In this document: in pieces, positions 15,290-25,422 of the stretch
Position numbering within the stretch: position 1 is the stretch's first letter
How the letters are laid out: each line of letters begins with the position of its first letter
Assembly (NCBI GenBank): GCA_041736895.1
Contig: JBGSSS010000095.1
Coordinates: forward strand, 1-64,000
From: JANRLT01 sp041736895
GTDB lineage: Bacteria > Planctomycetota > Planctomycetia > Pirellulales > JALHPA01
Direction of reading: 5' to 3'
DNA: 64,000 bases
Notes under the pieces: model-generated
What the model was told of the DNA's origin: nothing
The model's database searches: none
Seen by the model: only the letters and a program-made list of their open reading frames with translations
Position numbers and translations under genes: made by a program

Positions 15290-15958
15290 ATGCGTTTGCC
15301 CAGCAGTCCAATCCGCGCCGTCGTCTTTGATCACGACGGCACGATGTTCAATACCGAAGAGCTCTATCAACAGGTCGGCACGGAACTTTTGCGGCGGCGC
15401 GGCAAACTCTTCACCGCCGACCTGCTCGATCAGATGATGGGCCGCCCGCCTAAAGTCTCCCTACAGCTCATGATCGACTACCACGGGCTCAGCGACACCC
15501 CTCTAGTGCTTGCGACCGAGACCGAGGAAATCTTCGAAGGGATCCTCGACCGCGAACTCGCCACGATGCCGGGTTTGACGGAATTGCTCGCGGTGCTGGA
15601 AGAGCGAAACATTCCCAAAGCCATCGCGACAAGCAGCGGCCCGCGCTTTGTGCGCAGGTGCCTCGGCCAATTTCAACTCGAGTCTCGGTTTCAATTCATC
15701 CTCACTGCCGAAGACGTCATCCTAGGCAAGCCAGACCCCGAGATCTATCTCACCGCCGCGTCCCGCTTGAGTGTCGCTCCGCACGAGGTGCTGGTCCTCG
15801 AGGACAGCGCCAACGGCTGCCGTGCCGCGGTTGCGGCGGGCACCTATGTCGTCGCTGTTCCCGGCGGCCACAGTCACACGCACGACTTCAGCGGCGCGGC
15901 GTTCATTGCGATGGGGATGCACGATCCGCGTATCTATCAAGCACTTGCCGTGTGCTAG
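15290..15958 (+). CDS. HAD-superfamily phosphatase / phosphomutase-like hydrolase
   Basis: Haloacid dehalogenase-fold enzyme of the beta-phosphoglucomutase/GS1-like subgroup (subfamily IA), which dephosphorylates or isomerises small sugar phosphates. Motif I is VVFDHDGTMFNTEE with nucleophile Asp14 and acid/base Asp16. A helical cap follows (about 20-95); motif II is AIATSSG, motif III GKPDPEIY, motif IV LVLEDSANGCRAAVAAG. Length (222) is typical. A TTG codon directly precedes the ATG and could be read as the start. The enzyme stands alone; substrate cannot be inferred. Confidence 0.88.
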   Translation: MRLPSSPIRAVVFDHDGTMFNTEELYQQVGTELLRRRGKLFTADLLDQMMGRPPKVSLQLMIDYHGLSDTPLVLATETEEIFEGILDRELATMPGLTELLAVLEERNIPKAIATSSGPRFVRRCLGQFQLESRFQFILTAEDVILGKPDPEIYLTAASRLSVAPHEVLVLEDSANGCRAAVAAGTYVVAVPGGHSHTHDFSGAAFIAMGMHDPRIYQALAVC

Positions 15959-16002
15959 CAAGACTAGGAGAGGTGCTGAAGTGAGCCACGATTGGTAGTG
16001 TC

Positions 16003-16065
16003 AGGCAATAGAATGAAGACAGGAGAATTGTTTAGAATTGTTCTCCTGTCTTCATTCTCCTGCCT
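16003..16065. repeat. 25-bp hairpin, AGGCA...GACAGGAGAA type
   Basis: The left arm (16003-16027) and right arm (16041-16065) are complementary at 23 of 25 positions around a 13-nt loop. The core GACAGGAGAA / TTCTCCTGTC recurs at 49629-49720 and 57521-57563. It lies 45 nt after the HAD gene, in a 358-nt gap that otherwise shows no gene. Confidence 0.65.
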
Positions 16066-16316
16066 ATATCTCCACGTCTTTAACTTGTGAAATGCGATGT
16101 CTTCGCTGCGCTGCGTCTCCCAGCAATTCCAGGCTTTTTGCTAGCATCTGTTTGCTTCTTGAATCGTCAGATCGGAGAGGCTGAATTGCCTTGACGATTT
16201 TTGCTTCTGCCTGATATCGTCAATTGCTGGAGTGTTGGTGCCCGAGCTCGGAGTGAGCTGGCAAATTTCTTCGCGCTGGCGGGCGCGTCTTCTGTGGAGC
16301 CGAAAGGATGCATACG

Positions 16317-17066
16317 ATGTTGAATACGCTTGGCATTGTGCAAGTGCGCGCCGACCAATTGAGTGCCGGCTGGAAGAGCTGGCGCGGCTTCGGCGGCAAG
16401 TCGCTCGTCGAATGGGTCGTCCGCCGTGTGACTGAAAGCCAACGCCTGGATGGCGTGATTGTTGTCGCTGCCGAAGACCAACGCGCCGATTTGGCCACGA
16501 TGGTCCCGACCGACGTGCCGCTCTTTACCAGCAGCCGGCCCGATGCCCTGGGCCAGTTCGCCGACGCGTTGTTTCATTATTCGTGCGTCAATGTGGTGCG
16601 GATTTGCCTGGAACATCCGTTCGTCGATCCGGTGCTGATCGACCGCCTCGTCACCAACGCCGCGACGGCGCCGAACCTTGATTACATCGGGTACTGCACG
16701 AGCCAAGGCCAACCGGTGGTCGAATCGATGCTCGGTTGCTGTGCCGAGTTGTGCAAGTCCAAGGCTATCCGCATCGCCGATCGCGAAGCGACCGACACGC
16801 AAGATCGCCACAACGTCTCGCGATACATTTACCGGCATCTGGAGCGGTTCCAGATTTCGCTCCTACCGCTGCCGACCGAACTCGACCGCACCGATATTCG
16901 TCTGGCGCTCGGCGAGCACGAGGATTGGGAGCATCTCTCGGACATTTGCGATTCACTCGGCGAAGAGCCGGATTACCGCGAGATCGCCGACTTTCTGGCC
17001 GGCCAACCACGCATGCGCGACCGCATGGCGGCGCTGAACGCCGAACACGCGGCGTTGCCGATGTAG
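16317..17066 (+). CDS. SpsF/CMP-NeuAc-synthetase-like nucleotidyltransferase
   Basis: Resembles the SpsF branch of cytidylyltransferases (GT-A-like Rossmann fold), used to activate sugars for surface polysaccharides or protein glycosylation. The start at 16317 has AAAGGA 8 nt upstream; the in-frame ATG at 16308 overlaps that site and is rejected. Conserved-looking parts are GGKSLVEWVVRRVTESQRLDGVIVVA (about 25-50), VVRICLEHPFVDPVLIDRLV (about 92-111) and the segment through YIGYC. The usual N-terminal RxxSxRLPGK motif is degenerate (VQVRADQLSAGWKSW), so substrate and even activity are open. The stop codon TAG is part of a GTAG hairpin. Confidence 0.65.
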   Translation: MLNTLGIVQVRADQLSAGWKSWRGFGGKSLVEWVVRRVTESQRLDGVIVVAAEDQRADLATMVPTDVPLFTSSRPDALGQFADALFHYSCVNVVRICLEHPFVDPVLIDRLVTNAATAPNLDYIGYCTSQGQPVVESMLGCCAELCKSKAIRIADREATDTQDRHNVSRYIYRHLERFQISLLPLPTELDRTDIRLALGEHEDWEHLSDICDSLGEEPDYREIADFLAGQPRMRDRMAALNAEHAALPM

Positions 17067-17086
17067 CCGAAGTCGTGAGACTTCGG
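17063..17086 (+). repeat. GTAG-type hairpin containing the upstream gene's stop codon
   Basis: GTAG (17063-17066), CCGAAGTC, loop GTGA, GACTTCGG. TAG at 17064-17066 is the stop codon of the SpsF-like gene. Confidence 0.8.
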
Positions 17087-17123
17087 ATGAGCGAGATGCC
17101 GGTCACGATCACACTTGAACCAT

Positions 17124-17147
17124 CCAAGGTCTTACGACCTTGGCTAC
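17124..17147 (-). repeat. GTAG-type hairpin, minus orientation
   Basis: On the minus strand: GTAG, CCAAGGTC, loop GTAA, GACCTTGG. Perfect 8-bp stem. Confidence 0.75.
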
Positions 17148-17251
17148 AAACACTAGCCGTACCCACGCTACAATAGAGCCAGCCGTGTAAAATCGGTTGG
17201 CTCTTTGTGTTTGGGTTTTACTACGTTTTTAAATTGTTCTACGAAATGGCT

Positions 17252-17312
17252 GAAGAAAGGAAGAAGGGAAAAGGTGGTGTGCTCTACCTTTTTCCTTTTC
17301 CCCTTTTCCTTC
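17252..17312. repeat. Purine/pyrimidine hairpin, GAAGGGAAAAGG type
   Basis: A purine-only left arm (AAAGGAAGAAGGGAAAAGG) and a pyrimidine-only right arm (CCTTTTTCCTTTTCCCC onwards) surround a short loop. Related hairpins lie at 53886-53959 and 54508-54580. The rest of the 17067-17365 gap holds two GTAG hairpins and no gene. Confidence 0.65.
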
Positions 17313-17365
17313 AAGCATTGCAGTTGTCTCCCCCTCCATTAATCACTGCCTGAGCGATGATCATC

Positions 17366-18064
17366 ATGCTACCGCGAACGCTTGAACCCGAGGTGATGGA
17401 CGCGCCGGATGATGCGGCCGATTACGAGGCGATGGACCATCGCACGGTCAACACGCGATTCGTTGATGATCTCTTGGCCGCGGGCCTGGAAGATTGCCGT
17501 CAGTCCTACGATCCCGAGCGCGAGGATCCGCCGTCGATCGATGTGCTCGACCTGGGCACCGGCACGGCGCAGATTCCGATCCTGCTCTGCCAGCGCGATC
17601 TGCATCTGCGCGTGATCGCGGTGGATGCGGCGTACGAGATGCTCCACTTGGCAAAGGTCAATGTCGAGATCGCCGGCTTGCGCGATGCAATCCAACTCGA
17701 CATGGGCGATTGCAAGGAACTCGCTTATGCCAACGGACTTTTCGACGCCGTGATGTCGAATAGCATCATCCATCACATCCCCGAACCGCTCGCGGTGCTG
17801 CGCGAGGCGGTCCGTGTCTGCCGCGCCGGCGGGTTGCTTTTCATCCGCGATCTAGCTCGGCCGGACAGCACGGACATGGTCGAGTACCTGGTCCAACAAT
17901 ACGCCGGCACCGAGAACGCGCATCAGCAACAACTCTTCCGCGATTCGCTGCATGCCGCGTTGACGGTGGACGAGGTCCGCACGCTCGTCGGCGAACTCGG
18001 CTTCGCCCCCGAGACAGTGCAAATGACCAGCGACCGCCATTGGACCTGGGTGGCACGAAAGTAG
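17366..18064 (+). CDS. Class I SAM-dependent methyltransferase, substrate unknown
   Basis: Rossmann-fold methyltransferase. Motif I is DVLDLGTGTAQIPILLC (about 59-75), followed by RVIAVDAAYEMLHLAK (motif II) and the post-I segment LFDAVMSNSIIHHIPEPLAVLREAVRVCRAGGLLFIRDL, the usual motif IV-VI layout of ubiE-type enzymes. The ATG at 17366 gives MLPRTLEPEVMD and is preferred; an ATG three codons earlier (17357) is possible. The stop TAG forms part of a GTAG hairpin. It lies in a pair with the SpsF-like gene but is separated by 299 nt of repeats. No substrate domain is recognisable. Confidence 0.82.
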   Translation: MLPRTLEPEVMDAPDDAADYEAMDHRTVNTRFVDDLLAAGLEDCRQSYDPEREDPPSIDVLDLGTGTAQIPILLCQRDLHLRVIAVDAAYEMLHLAKVNVEIAGLRDAIQLDMGDCKELAYANGLFDAVMSNSIIHHIPEPLAVLREAVRVCRAGGLLFIRDLARPDSTDMVEYLVQQYAGTENAHQQQLFRDSLHAALTVDEVRTLVGELGFAPETVQMTSDRHWTWVARK

Positions 18065-18083
18065 CGTGGGCTTCAGCCCACGC
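18061..18083 (+). repeat. GTAG-type hairpin containing the upstream gene's stop codon
   Basis: GTA-GCGTGGGC-TTCA-GCCCACGC. TAG at 18062-18064 is the stop codon of the methyltransferase. The element lies in the 48-nt gap between two convergent genes. Nearly identical to 21685-21707 and 42196-42218. Confidence 0.8.
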
Positions 18084-18112
18084 GTCAATAAGAATCAGAT
18101 TGGTGAATCTTC

Positions 18113-18871
18113 TCAGCTCAACCTACCCATATAAATCTCCGTCGTATAATCCAACGACACCCGCCCCTGAACTTCATGCTTGGCGAAGAGCTTGTCCAAC
18201 TCCGCGAGCATCTCCGCATTCCCCGGCTCATCAAGATTCGGCACATACGACGACGAAAGCAATCGCCCGCGCAGACCGTCGTAGTCGAGGTGCTGCGCAT
18301 TCTCCGTGGTAAAACGCCGCCAGTTGCCCGCGCCGTAGAACGCGTCGATCTGCGCGGCGTCGATGTTGTTGTGCTGCACCTTGGCGTAATCGGTGCCGTG
18401 GCGTTGGAGCAGCGCCTCGTACTCGCGCAGAAACGGCGTCGTGTCGATCTGCCGCGTGTTCCAAAGCAGCACCGCCCAACCCTCGGGCCGCAAGATCCGC
18501 CGGCACTCGGCGCGGACCTTTGGGATATCAAACCAGTGAAACGCCTGCGCTGCGACGACCAAATCGAACGCCGCTGCGTCGAGTGTCGTCGCTTCGGCGG
18601 TTCCCTCGACGCTATGAAACATCGGAAACCCGGCGAGGAGTTTCTCGGCCGCGAGCCGCATCGACTCGTTCGGCTCGACGCCGTACACCGCGTGCCCCTC
18701 GGCGAGAAACAACTCGCACGAGATGCCGGTACCGGAGCCCAGATCGGCGACTTGCCAATCCGCGGCGAGTCCGATCTCACGCTTTAATATCTCAAGCACC
18801 GACGCCGGATAGCGCGGCCGATAGCGGATGTAATTCTCGACGCGGTCGGAGAAGCGAGTGGTGGAGTTCAT
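18113..18871 (-). CDS. Class I SAM-dependent methyltransferase
   Basis: 252-residue methyltransferase (Methyltransf_11/25-like). The N-terminus RFSDRVENYIRYRPRYPASVLEIL is characteristic of a common bacterial subgroup. Motif I is VADLGSGTGISCELFLAEG, then VYGVEPNESMR, and FDLVVAAQAFHWFD with the HWFD signature typical of this subgroup, then ILRPEGWAVLLWN. Substrate unknown. It is convergent with the upstream methyltransferase, with a GTAG hairpin between them. Confidence 0.88.
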   Translation of the reverse strand: MNSTTRFSDRVENYIRYRPRYPASVLEILKREIGLAADWQVADLGSGTGISCELFLAEGHAVYGVEPNESMRLAAEKLLAGFPMFHSVEGTAEATTLDAAAFDLVVAAQAFHWFDIPKVRAECRRILRPEGWAVLLWNTRQIDTTPFLREYEALLQRHGTDYAKVQHNNIDAAQIDAFYGAGNWRRFTTENAQHLDYDGLRGRLLSSSYVPNLDEPGNAEMLAELDKLFAKHEVQGRVSLDYTTEIYMGRLS

Positions 18872-18907
18872 CGGAGATCTTAAGTGTGAGCTAAAGAGTT
18901 GTAGTGC

Positions 18908-19108
18908 TTAAACAAACTTCGGCGGATAAGACAAAGTCGACAATGGTACCGTAGGTAAACTGCCATGACCTATAAAGATATTATGTGGGATAATTTGAGC
19001 CGTTCCATTTTCGACGTCGATTTTATCTATCGTTGCATCAAATCCACGAAAACAGCCTTCGATTACGTGAACAACGTCTCCGACTTTGTATTGGAATTCT
19101 GGTGACAT
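18908..19108 (-). CDS. KOW-domain microprotein (66 aa)
   Basis: A 66-residue protein that is almost entirely one KOW-like motif: YKVGDVVHVIEGCFRGFDAT then IDKIDVENGTAQIIP. It follows the pattern GDxVxVxxGxFxGxxGxV seen in NusG and ribosomal proteins L24/L26, with the usual second-half Gly replaced (FDATI instead of xGxV). AAAGG lies 8 nt before the ATG on the minus strand, supporting translation. A role as an RNA- or RNA-polymerase-binding adapter is an inference from the fold. It could be co-transcribed with the downstream methyltransferase (36-nt gap). Confidence 0.6.
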   Translation of the reverse strand: MSPEFQYKVGDVVHVIEGCFRGFDATIDKIDVENGTAQIIPHNIFIGHGSLPTVPLSTLSYPPKFV

Positions 19109-19266
19109 GTTTTTTGCCTTTCATTTCTCTAGTCGGGCCAGGAACAATTGCGTTTTGATGGAAATTTTCAATCGTTGGCAGCCAAACACGTCCGTTGAAA
19201 ACCACGCAATCCCCGAATAGACTAAGGGGCTTCCCGCCTCTGCTATTTCTAGCCCCCACGGTAGTC

Positions 19267-21681
19267 ATGCCCAACGTCCGTTGCTTGTTGGCCGCTGTTT
19301 CGCTTGCGTTTAGTTTGACCGTCGTTTCATTTGCCGCGGAACCACCCGCAAAAGAACCGATCTCCGTTAGCGGCATCTATCCGCACCTGGCCATGTACAA
19401 CGGCCATGGCGAATGCGGCGTCGGCGCGATCGTTCCTTGGGCGGGGAAACTCTGGGTCATCACTTACCCTCCCCACATGCGGACCGGCAGCAATGACAAA
19501 TTGTACGAAATCGGCCCCGACATGTCGCAGGCGATTCGCGCCGAAAGTACCGGCGGCACGCATGCCAACCGCCTGATCCATCGCGAGTCGAAGCAGCTCA
19601 TCATCGGGCCGTACTTCATCGACGAAGCGGGCAAGGTCCGCGTCGTTGATCAAAAGAAGGCGATGCCCGCGCGCTTGACTGCGACAACGCGGCATCTGAC
19701 CGACCCGGTGAACAAGGTTTACTTCTTCGACATGGAAGGGCCCGGCTACGAAGTCGATGTCCATACGCTCGATGTGAATCAGGTCTTTGTGAAGCCGGTG
19801 CCTGGCTGGCACGGCAAGGGTGCATATGTGGGCCAAGGCCACTTGGTGATCAGCAACAACGGCGATCACGCGGCCGATGGCGACTTGAAAACGATGAAAC
19901 GTGAAGTCGATCTCAAATCGTTTCCGAACGGACCCGAAGACTCGGGCGTCCTTGCCGAATGGGATGGCAAAACCTGGAACGTTTTGAATCGCCGCCAATT
20001 CACGGACGTCACCGGACCCGGCGGCATCCAAGGCAACCCTGACGACAACGCGCCCGTTTGGGCGATGGGTTGGGACAAGCGGTCGGTGATTCTCGCCGTC
20101 TGTTACGAGCGCGGCTGGAGCTACTATCGTCTGCCCAAGGCGAGTCATACGTTCGATCCGAAGCATGGCTGGTACACCGAATGGCCGCGCATTCGTGAGA
20201 CGCTGCCGGGCAAGTTCCTGATGGTGATGCATGGGATGATGTACGAATTCCCGCAGACGTTCCAACCGGGCAAAACGGCCGGCATTCGCCCGCTGTGCTC
20301 GCACCTGCGTTACATTCCGGACATTGCCGGGTGGAACGATCGTGTGATTCTCGCGGCGGATGACACGTCGATCATGCAAAACCCGCTGGCCGGGCAATCG
20401 CAATCGAACTTGCAGTTCCTGAAGTACGACGAGCTGCAAAACTTCGGTCCGCGCACCGGATGGGGTTCGGTGTGGCTGGGCGATCATGTGAAGGCCAACA
20501 CGCCGAGCGAGCCGTACTTGTTCGCCGGGTTCGAGCAACGAGTCGCCCATTTCTCGCATCAAGAACCAGAGGCCGTGACGTTCACCCTCGAGATCGATCG
20601 CACGGGCAATGGCTCGTGGGAGAAGTTGAAAGTGATAAAGGTCGCTGGTCAGGGCTACGAGCACATCACGTTCCCCGCCGACACCCCGGGCGAATGGATT
20701 CGCGTCACGGCGGACAAAGATTGTCACACGACGGTCAAGTTCGACTACCAGAGCGCGAACAAGAACGATGGCGTGAAGAGCGCTGAGATTTTCGCGAGCG
20801 TGCCGGAGTTCAAGGAAGGGACGAAGCCCTCGGGCATCAAGATCTGGCCCGCCAAGGAACATCGCGGGCTTGAAATCGTCGCCGTTATCGACGGCAAGCC
20901 AGAAGTTTATTGGGTCAACGAAGAGTTGAAGTTCTCGCACCAAAAAGAACCATCTGTTCCAGCAGCGGAACTTGACTTGAAGCTCACGTTCGCCAAAGAC
21001 TACACCGTCGATGCATCGTCGGTGATCGTCGAAGCCAAGGGCCAGAAGTTCCGCCTGCCGCTCGGCGCGAGCTTCGCCCCTGGCGAGCATCGCGCGGTCC
21101 GCGAAGCGGTCAGCGAACGGCACTTGGCCGATATCGCCGGAACCTGGTACGAAATTCCTCGCATCGAAGGAACAGACAAGCACGGCCACGAATGGCGCAA
21201 GATCAAACCGGTCGCCACGCACGGCCGCGCGATCAGCGACTTCTGCACCTGGCGCGGACTCTTCGTCATCGCCGGCGTCGATCCAAATGGGAAACAAGAC
21301 GGCCATCTCTTCACCGACGCCGACAAGAAGATCGGTCTCTGGTTCGGCGCAATCGACGACCTCTGGAAGTTTGGCAAGCCGCGGGGCAAAGGCGGTCCGT
21401 GGAAGGATACGGCGGTGAAAGCCGGCGAAGCGAGCGATCCGTACCTGATGACGAACTTTGACAAGAAGACAATGACGCTCAAGCACGACGCGAAGGGACC
21501 ACTCTCGTTCGCTATTGAGGTCGATCTCTACAACAACGGCATCTTTCGCACCTACAAAACGATCGAAGTCGCTGCCGGCGAGCCCCTGACGCACGAATTC
21601 CCCGCCGGCTATCAAGCCCACTGGGTCCGTCTGGTGCCGAAGCAACATTGCAAAGCGACGGCGGAGTTCGTTTACGAGTAG
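19267..21681 (+). CDS. Large secreted protein of unknown function, probable beta-propeller domains
   Basis: The ATG at 19267 gives 804 residues with a clear Sec signal peptide (MPNVRCLLAAVSLAFSLTVVSFA|AEPP). The frame is open upstream to a TTG at 19195, but that would bury the signal. The mature protein has many short Trp/Tyr/Gly strand segments (GKLWVITYPPH, NKVYFFDMEG, GHLVISNNGDHA, NRVILAADD), suggesting a beta-propeller-like layout, and two similar sandwich-like segments (VTFTLEIDRTGNGSWEKLKVI and LSFAIEVDLYNNGIFRTYKTI), each followed by a Trp-hydrophobic-Arg strand, which look like an internal duplication. I do not recognise a named family. The S9 peptidase follows 58 nt downstream, with a GTAG hairpin between. 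Confidence 0.7.
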   Translation: MPNVRCLLAAVSLAFSLTVVSFAAEPPAKEPISVSGIYPHLAMYNGHGECGVGAIVPWAGKLWVITYPPHMRTGSNDKLYEIGPDMSQAIRAESTGGTHANRLIHRESKQLIIGPYFIDEAGKVRVVDQKKAMPARLTATTRHLTDPVNKVYFFDMEGPGYEVDVHTLDVNQVFVKPVPGWHGKGAYVGQGHLVISNNGDHAADGDLKTMKREVDLKSFPNGPEDSGVLAEWDGKTWNVLNRRQFTDVTGPGGIQGNPDDNAPVWAMGWDKRSVILAVCYERGWSYYRLPKASHTFDPKHGWYTEWPRIRETLPGKFLMVMHGMMYEFPQTFQPGKTAGIRPLCSHLRYIPDIAGWNDRVILAADDTSIMQNPLAGQSQSNLQFLKYDELQNFGPRTGWGSVWLGDHVKANTPSEPYLFAGFEQRVAHFSHQEPEAVTFTLEIDRTGNGSWEKLKVIKVAGQGYEHITFPADTPGEWIRVTADKDCHTTVKFDYQSANKNDGVKSAEIFASVPEFKEGTKPSGIKIWPAKEHRGLEIVAVIDGKPEVYWVNEELKFSHQKEPSVPAAELDLKLTFAKDYTVDASSVIVEAKGQKFRLPLGASFAPGEHRAVREAVSERHLADIAGTWYEIPRIEGTDKHGHEWRKIKPVATHGRAISDFCTWRGLFVIAGVDPNGKQDGHLFTDADKKIGLWFGAIDDLWKFGKPRGKGGPWKDTAVKAGEASDPYLMTNFDKKTMTLKHDAKGPLSFAIEVDLYNNGIFRTYKTIEVAAGEPLTHEFPAGYQAHWVRLVPKQHCKATAEFVYE

Positions 21682-21684
21682 AAA

Positions 21685-21707
21685 GTAGTGTGGGCTTCAG
21701 CCCACAC
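21685..21707 (+). repeat. GTAG-type hairpin, 3 nt after a stop codon
   Basis: GTA-GTGTGGGC-TTCA-GCCCACAC. Compared with 18061-18083 the second stem base pair has changed from C-G to T-A, a compensatory change. Confidence 0.8.
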
Positions 21708-21739
21708 GTCAAAAATTAACGCGAACAAGGAAACTGCCG

Positions 21740-24286
<2,547 letters not shown>

Positions 24287-24307
24287 AGACAAAACTTCTA
24301 ATCAGTA

Positions 24308-24478
24308 TCTGGTTTGGCTCCCTCCCCCTTGCGGGGAGGGCTGGGGAGGGGGTTGGGTGCAAGGCAAAACTCTGGCTTCAGAAAAATACAATTCTAATCG
24401 CCTACCGATTCACAACGTCTGTTCTCGCTCATCACCCCTCCCTAGCCCTCCCCATCAAGGGGAGGGGACCAAACCAGA
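24308..24478. repeat. Long-range inverted repeat with GGGGAGGG blocks
   Basis: TCTGGTTTGG (24308-24317) and CCAAACCAGA (24469-24478) are reverse complements. Just inside each lies a C-rich/G-rich block (CCCTCCCCCTTGCGGGGAGG onwards; CCCTCCCCATCAAGGGGAGG). A third block of this type is at 47271-47312. The structure fills most of the 278-nt gap before the AMP nucleosidase gene. Confidence 0.65.
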
Positions 24479-24564
24479 TTTCTTTATGAGGTGCTTTTGC
24501 TGCTTCTCAACGAGTTTGCTAGTTCGCGCTGCAAAACCCTCGCACGCGAATTATACTTTCTGGC

Positions 24565-25335
24565 ATGAAAACCAAGGAAGACATCGTCCGCGACTGGCTG
24601 CCGCGCTACACGGCGCGGCCGTTGGATCAGTTTGGCAAATACATTCTGCTGACGAACTTCGCGCAGTACGTTGCCTATTTCGCCGAGCGGTTCAAGGTCC
24701 CGATCCTGGGCCTCGACACGCCGATCCAATCCGCCACGGCCGAGAACATCACGATGATGAACTTCGGCATGGGGAGCGCCATGGCCGCGACGGTCATGGA
24801 CCTGCTCAGCGCGGTCGAACCCGAGGCGGTGCTGTTCCTCGGCAAATGCGGCGGGCTCAAGAAGACCAAGGTCGGGGACTTTATCCTGCCGATCGCGGCG
24901 ATTCGCGGCGAGGGAACGAGCAACGAGTATTTCCCGCCCGAGATTCCGGCGCTGCCGTCGTTCCGGCTGCAAGCGGCCGTCTCGGCAATGACGGCCAAGC
25001 ACAAGCAAGAGTATTGGACCGGCACCGTCTACACGACAAACCGCCGCGTGTGGGAACACGACGAGGCGTTCAAGGACTACCTGATCAAGACCCGCGCGAT
25101 CGGGATCGACATGGAAACGGCGACGCTCTTCGTCGTCGGCTTCGCGAACCACATCCCCAAGGGCGCGCTGCTGCTCGTCTCGGACAACCCGATGATTCCC
25201 GAAGGGGTGAAGACGTCTCGCAGCGACCGCGCGGTGAATCAGCAGTATGTGCAGTTGCACTGCGAGATCGGGATCGACGCCTTGATCGAACTCCGCGACA
25301 GCGGCGAGAGCGTCAAGCACATGCGGTTTGAGTAG
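24565..25335 (+). CDS. amn: AMP nucleosidase (PNP/UDP phosphorylase fold)
   Basis: Hydrolyses AMP to adenine and ribose 5-phosphate, balancing adenylate pools. The 256-residue protein corresponds to the short form that lacks the N-terminal regulatory domain of the E. coli enzyme. Visible landmarks are NITMMNFGMGSAMAATVMDL (phosphate/ribose-site glycine-rich segment), AVLFLGKCGGLKKTKVGDFI, the catalytic-region AIGIDMETATLFVVGFAN and LLLVSDNPMIPEGVKT. Start chosen as MKTKEDIVRDWLPRYT, typical for this family. It is followed by a 51-nt palindrome and the convergent DUF1501 gene. Confidence 0.88.
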   Translation: MKTKEDIVRDWLPRYTARPLDQFGKYILLTNFAQYVAYFAERFKVPILGLDTPIQSATAENITMMNFGMGSAMAATVMDLLSAVEPEAVLFLGKCGGLKKTKVGDFILPIAAIRGEGTSNEYFPPEIPALPSFRLQAAVSAMTAKHKQEYWTGTVYTTNRRVWEHDEAFKDYLIKTRAIGIDMETATLFVVGFANHIPKGALLLVSDNPMIPEGVKTSRSDRAVNQQYVQLHCEIGIDALIELRDSGESVKHMRFE

Positions 25336-25360
25336 CGGGCGCAATGAAGCATGACCAAAT

Positions 25361-25411
25361 CGCTATGACGCAAGCGGGTGGGTAGCCTACCCATCCGCTT
25401 GCGTCATAGCG
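25361..25411. terminator. 51-nt near-perfect palindrome between convergent genes (GCTATGACGCAAGCG family, copy 2)
   Basis: CGCTATGACGCAAGCGG (25361-25377) is the exact complement of CCGCTTGCGTCATAGCG (25395-25411), and the centre TGGGTAG-C-CTACCCA also pairs, so nearly the whole 51 nt folds on itself. It lies 25 nt after the amn stop and 11 nt from the DUF1501 stop, fitting a bidirectional terminator. No T-run follows. Outer arms are shared with 10176-10219. Confidence 0.6.
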
Positions 25412-25422
25412 TTATAACTTCA

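Noticed and set aside
16073..16302. Possible tRNA or ncRNA gene in a 358-nt gap
   Set aside because: No cloverleaf, no T-loop-like GTTCRA motif in the right place and no conserved ncRNA pattern recognised.
19327..21648. 773-codon open frame on the minus strand
   Set aside because: Lies entirely opposite the secreted protein gene. Composition (Arg/His/Val/Asp-rich), no signal peptide, no domain: a typical GC-rich shadow frame.
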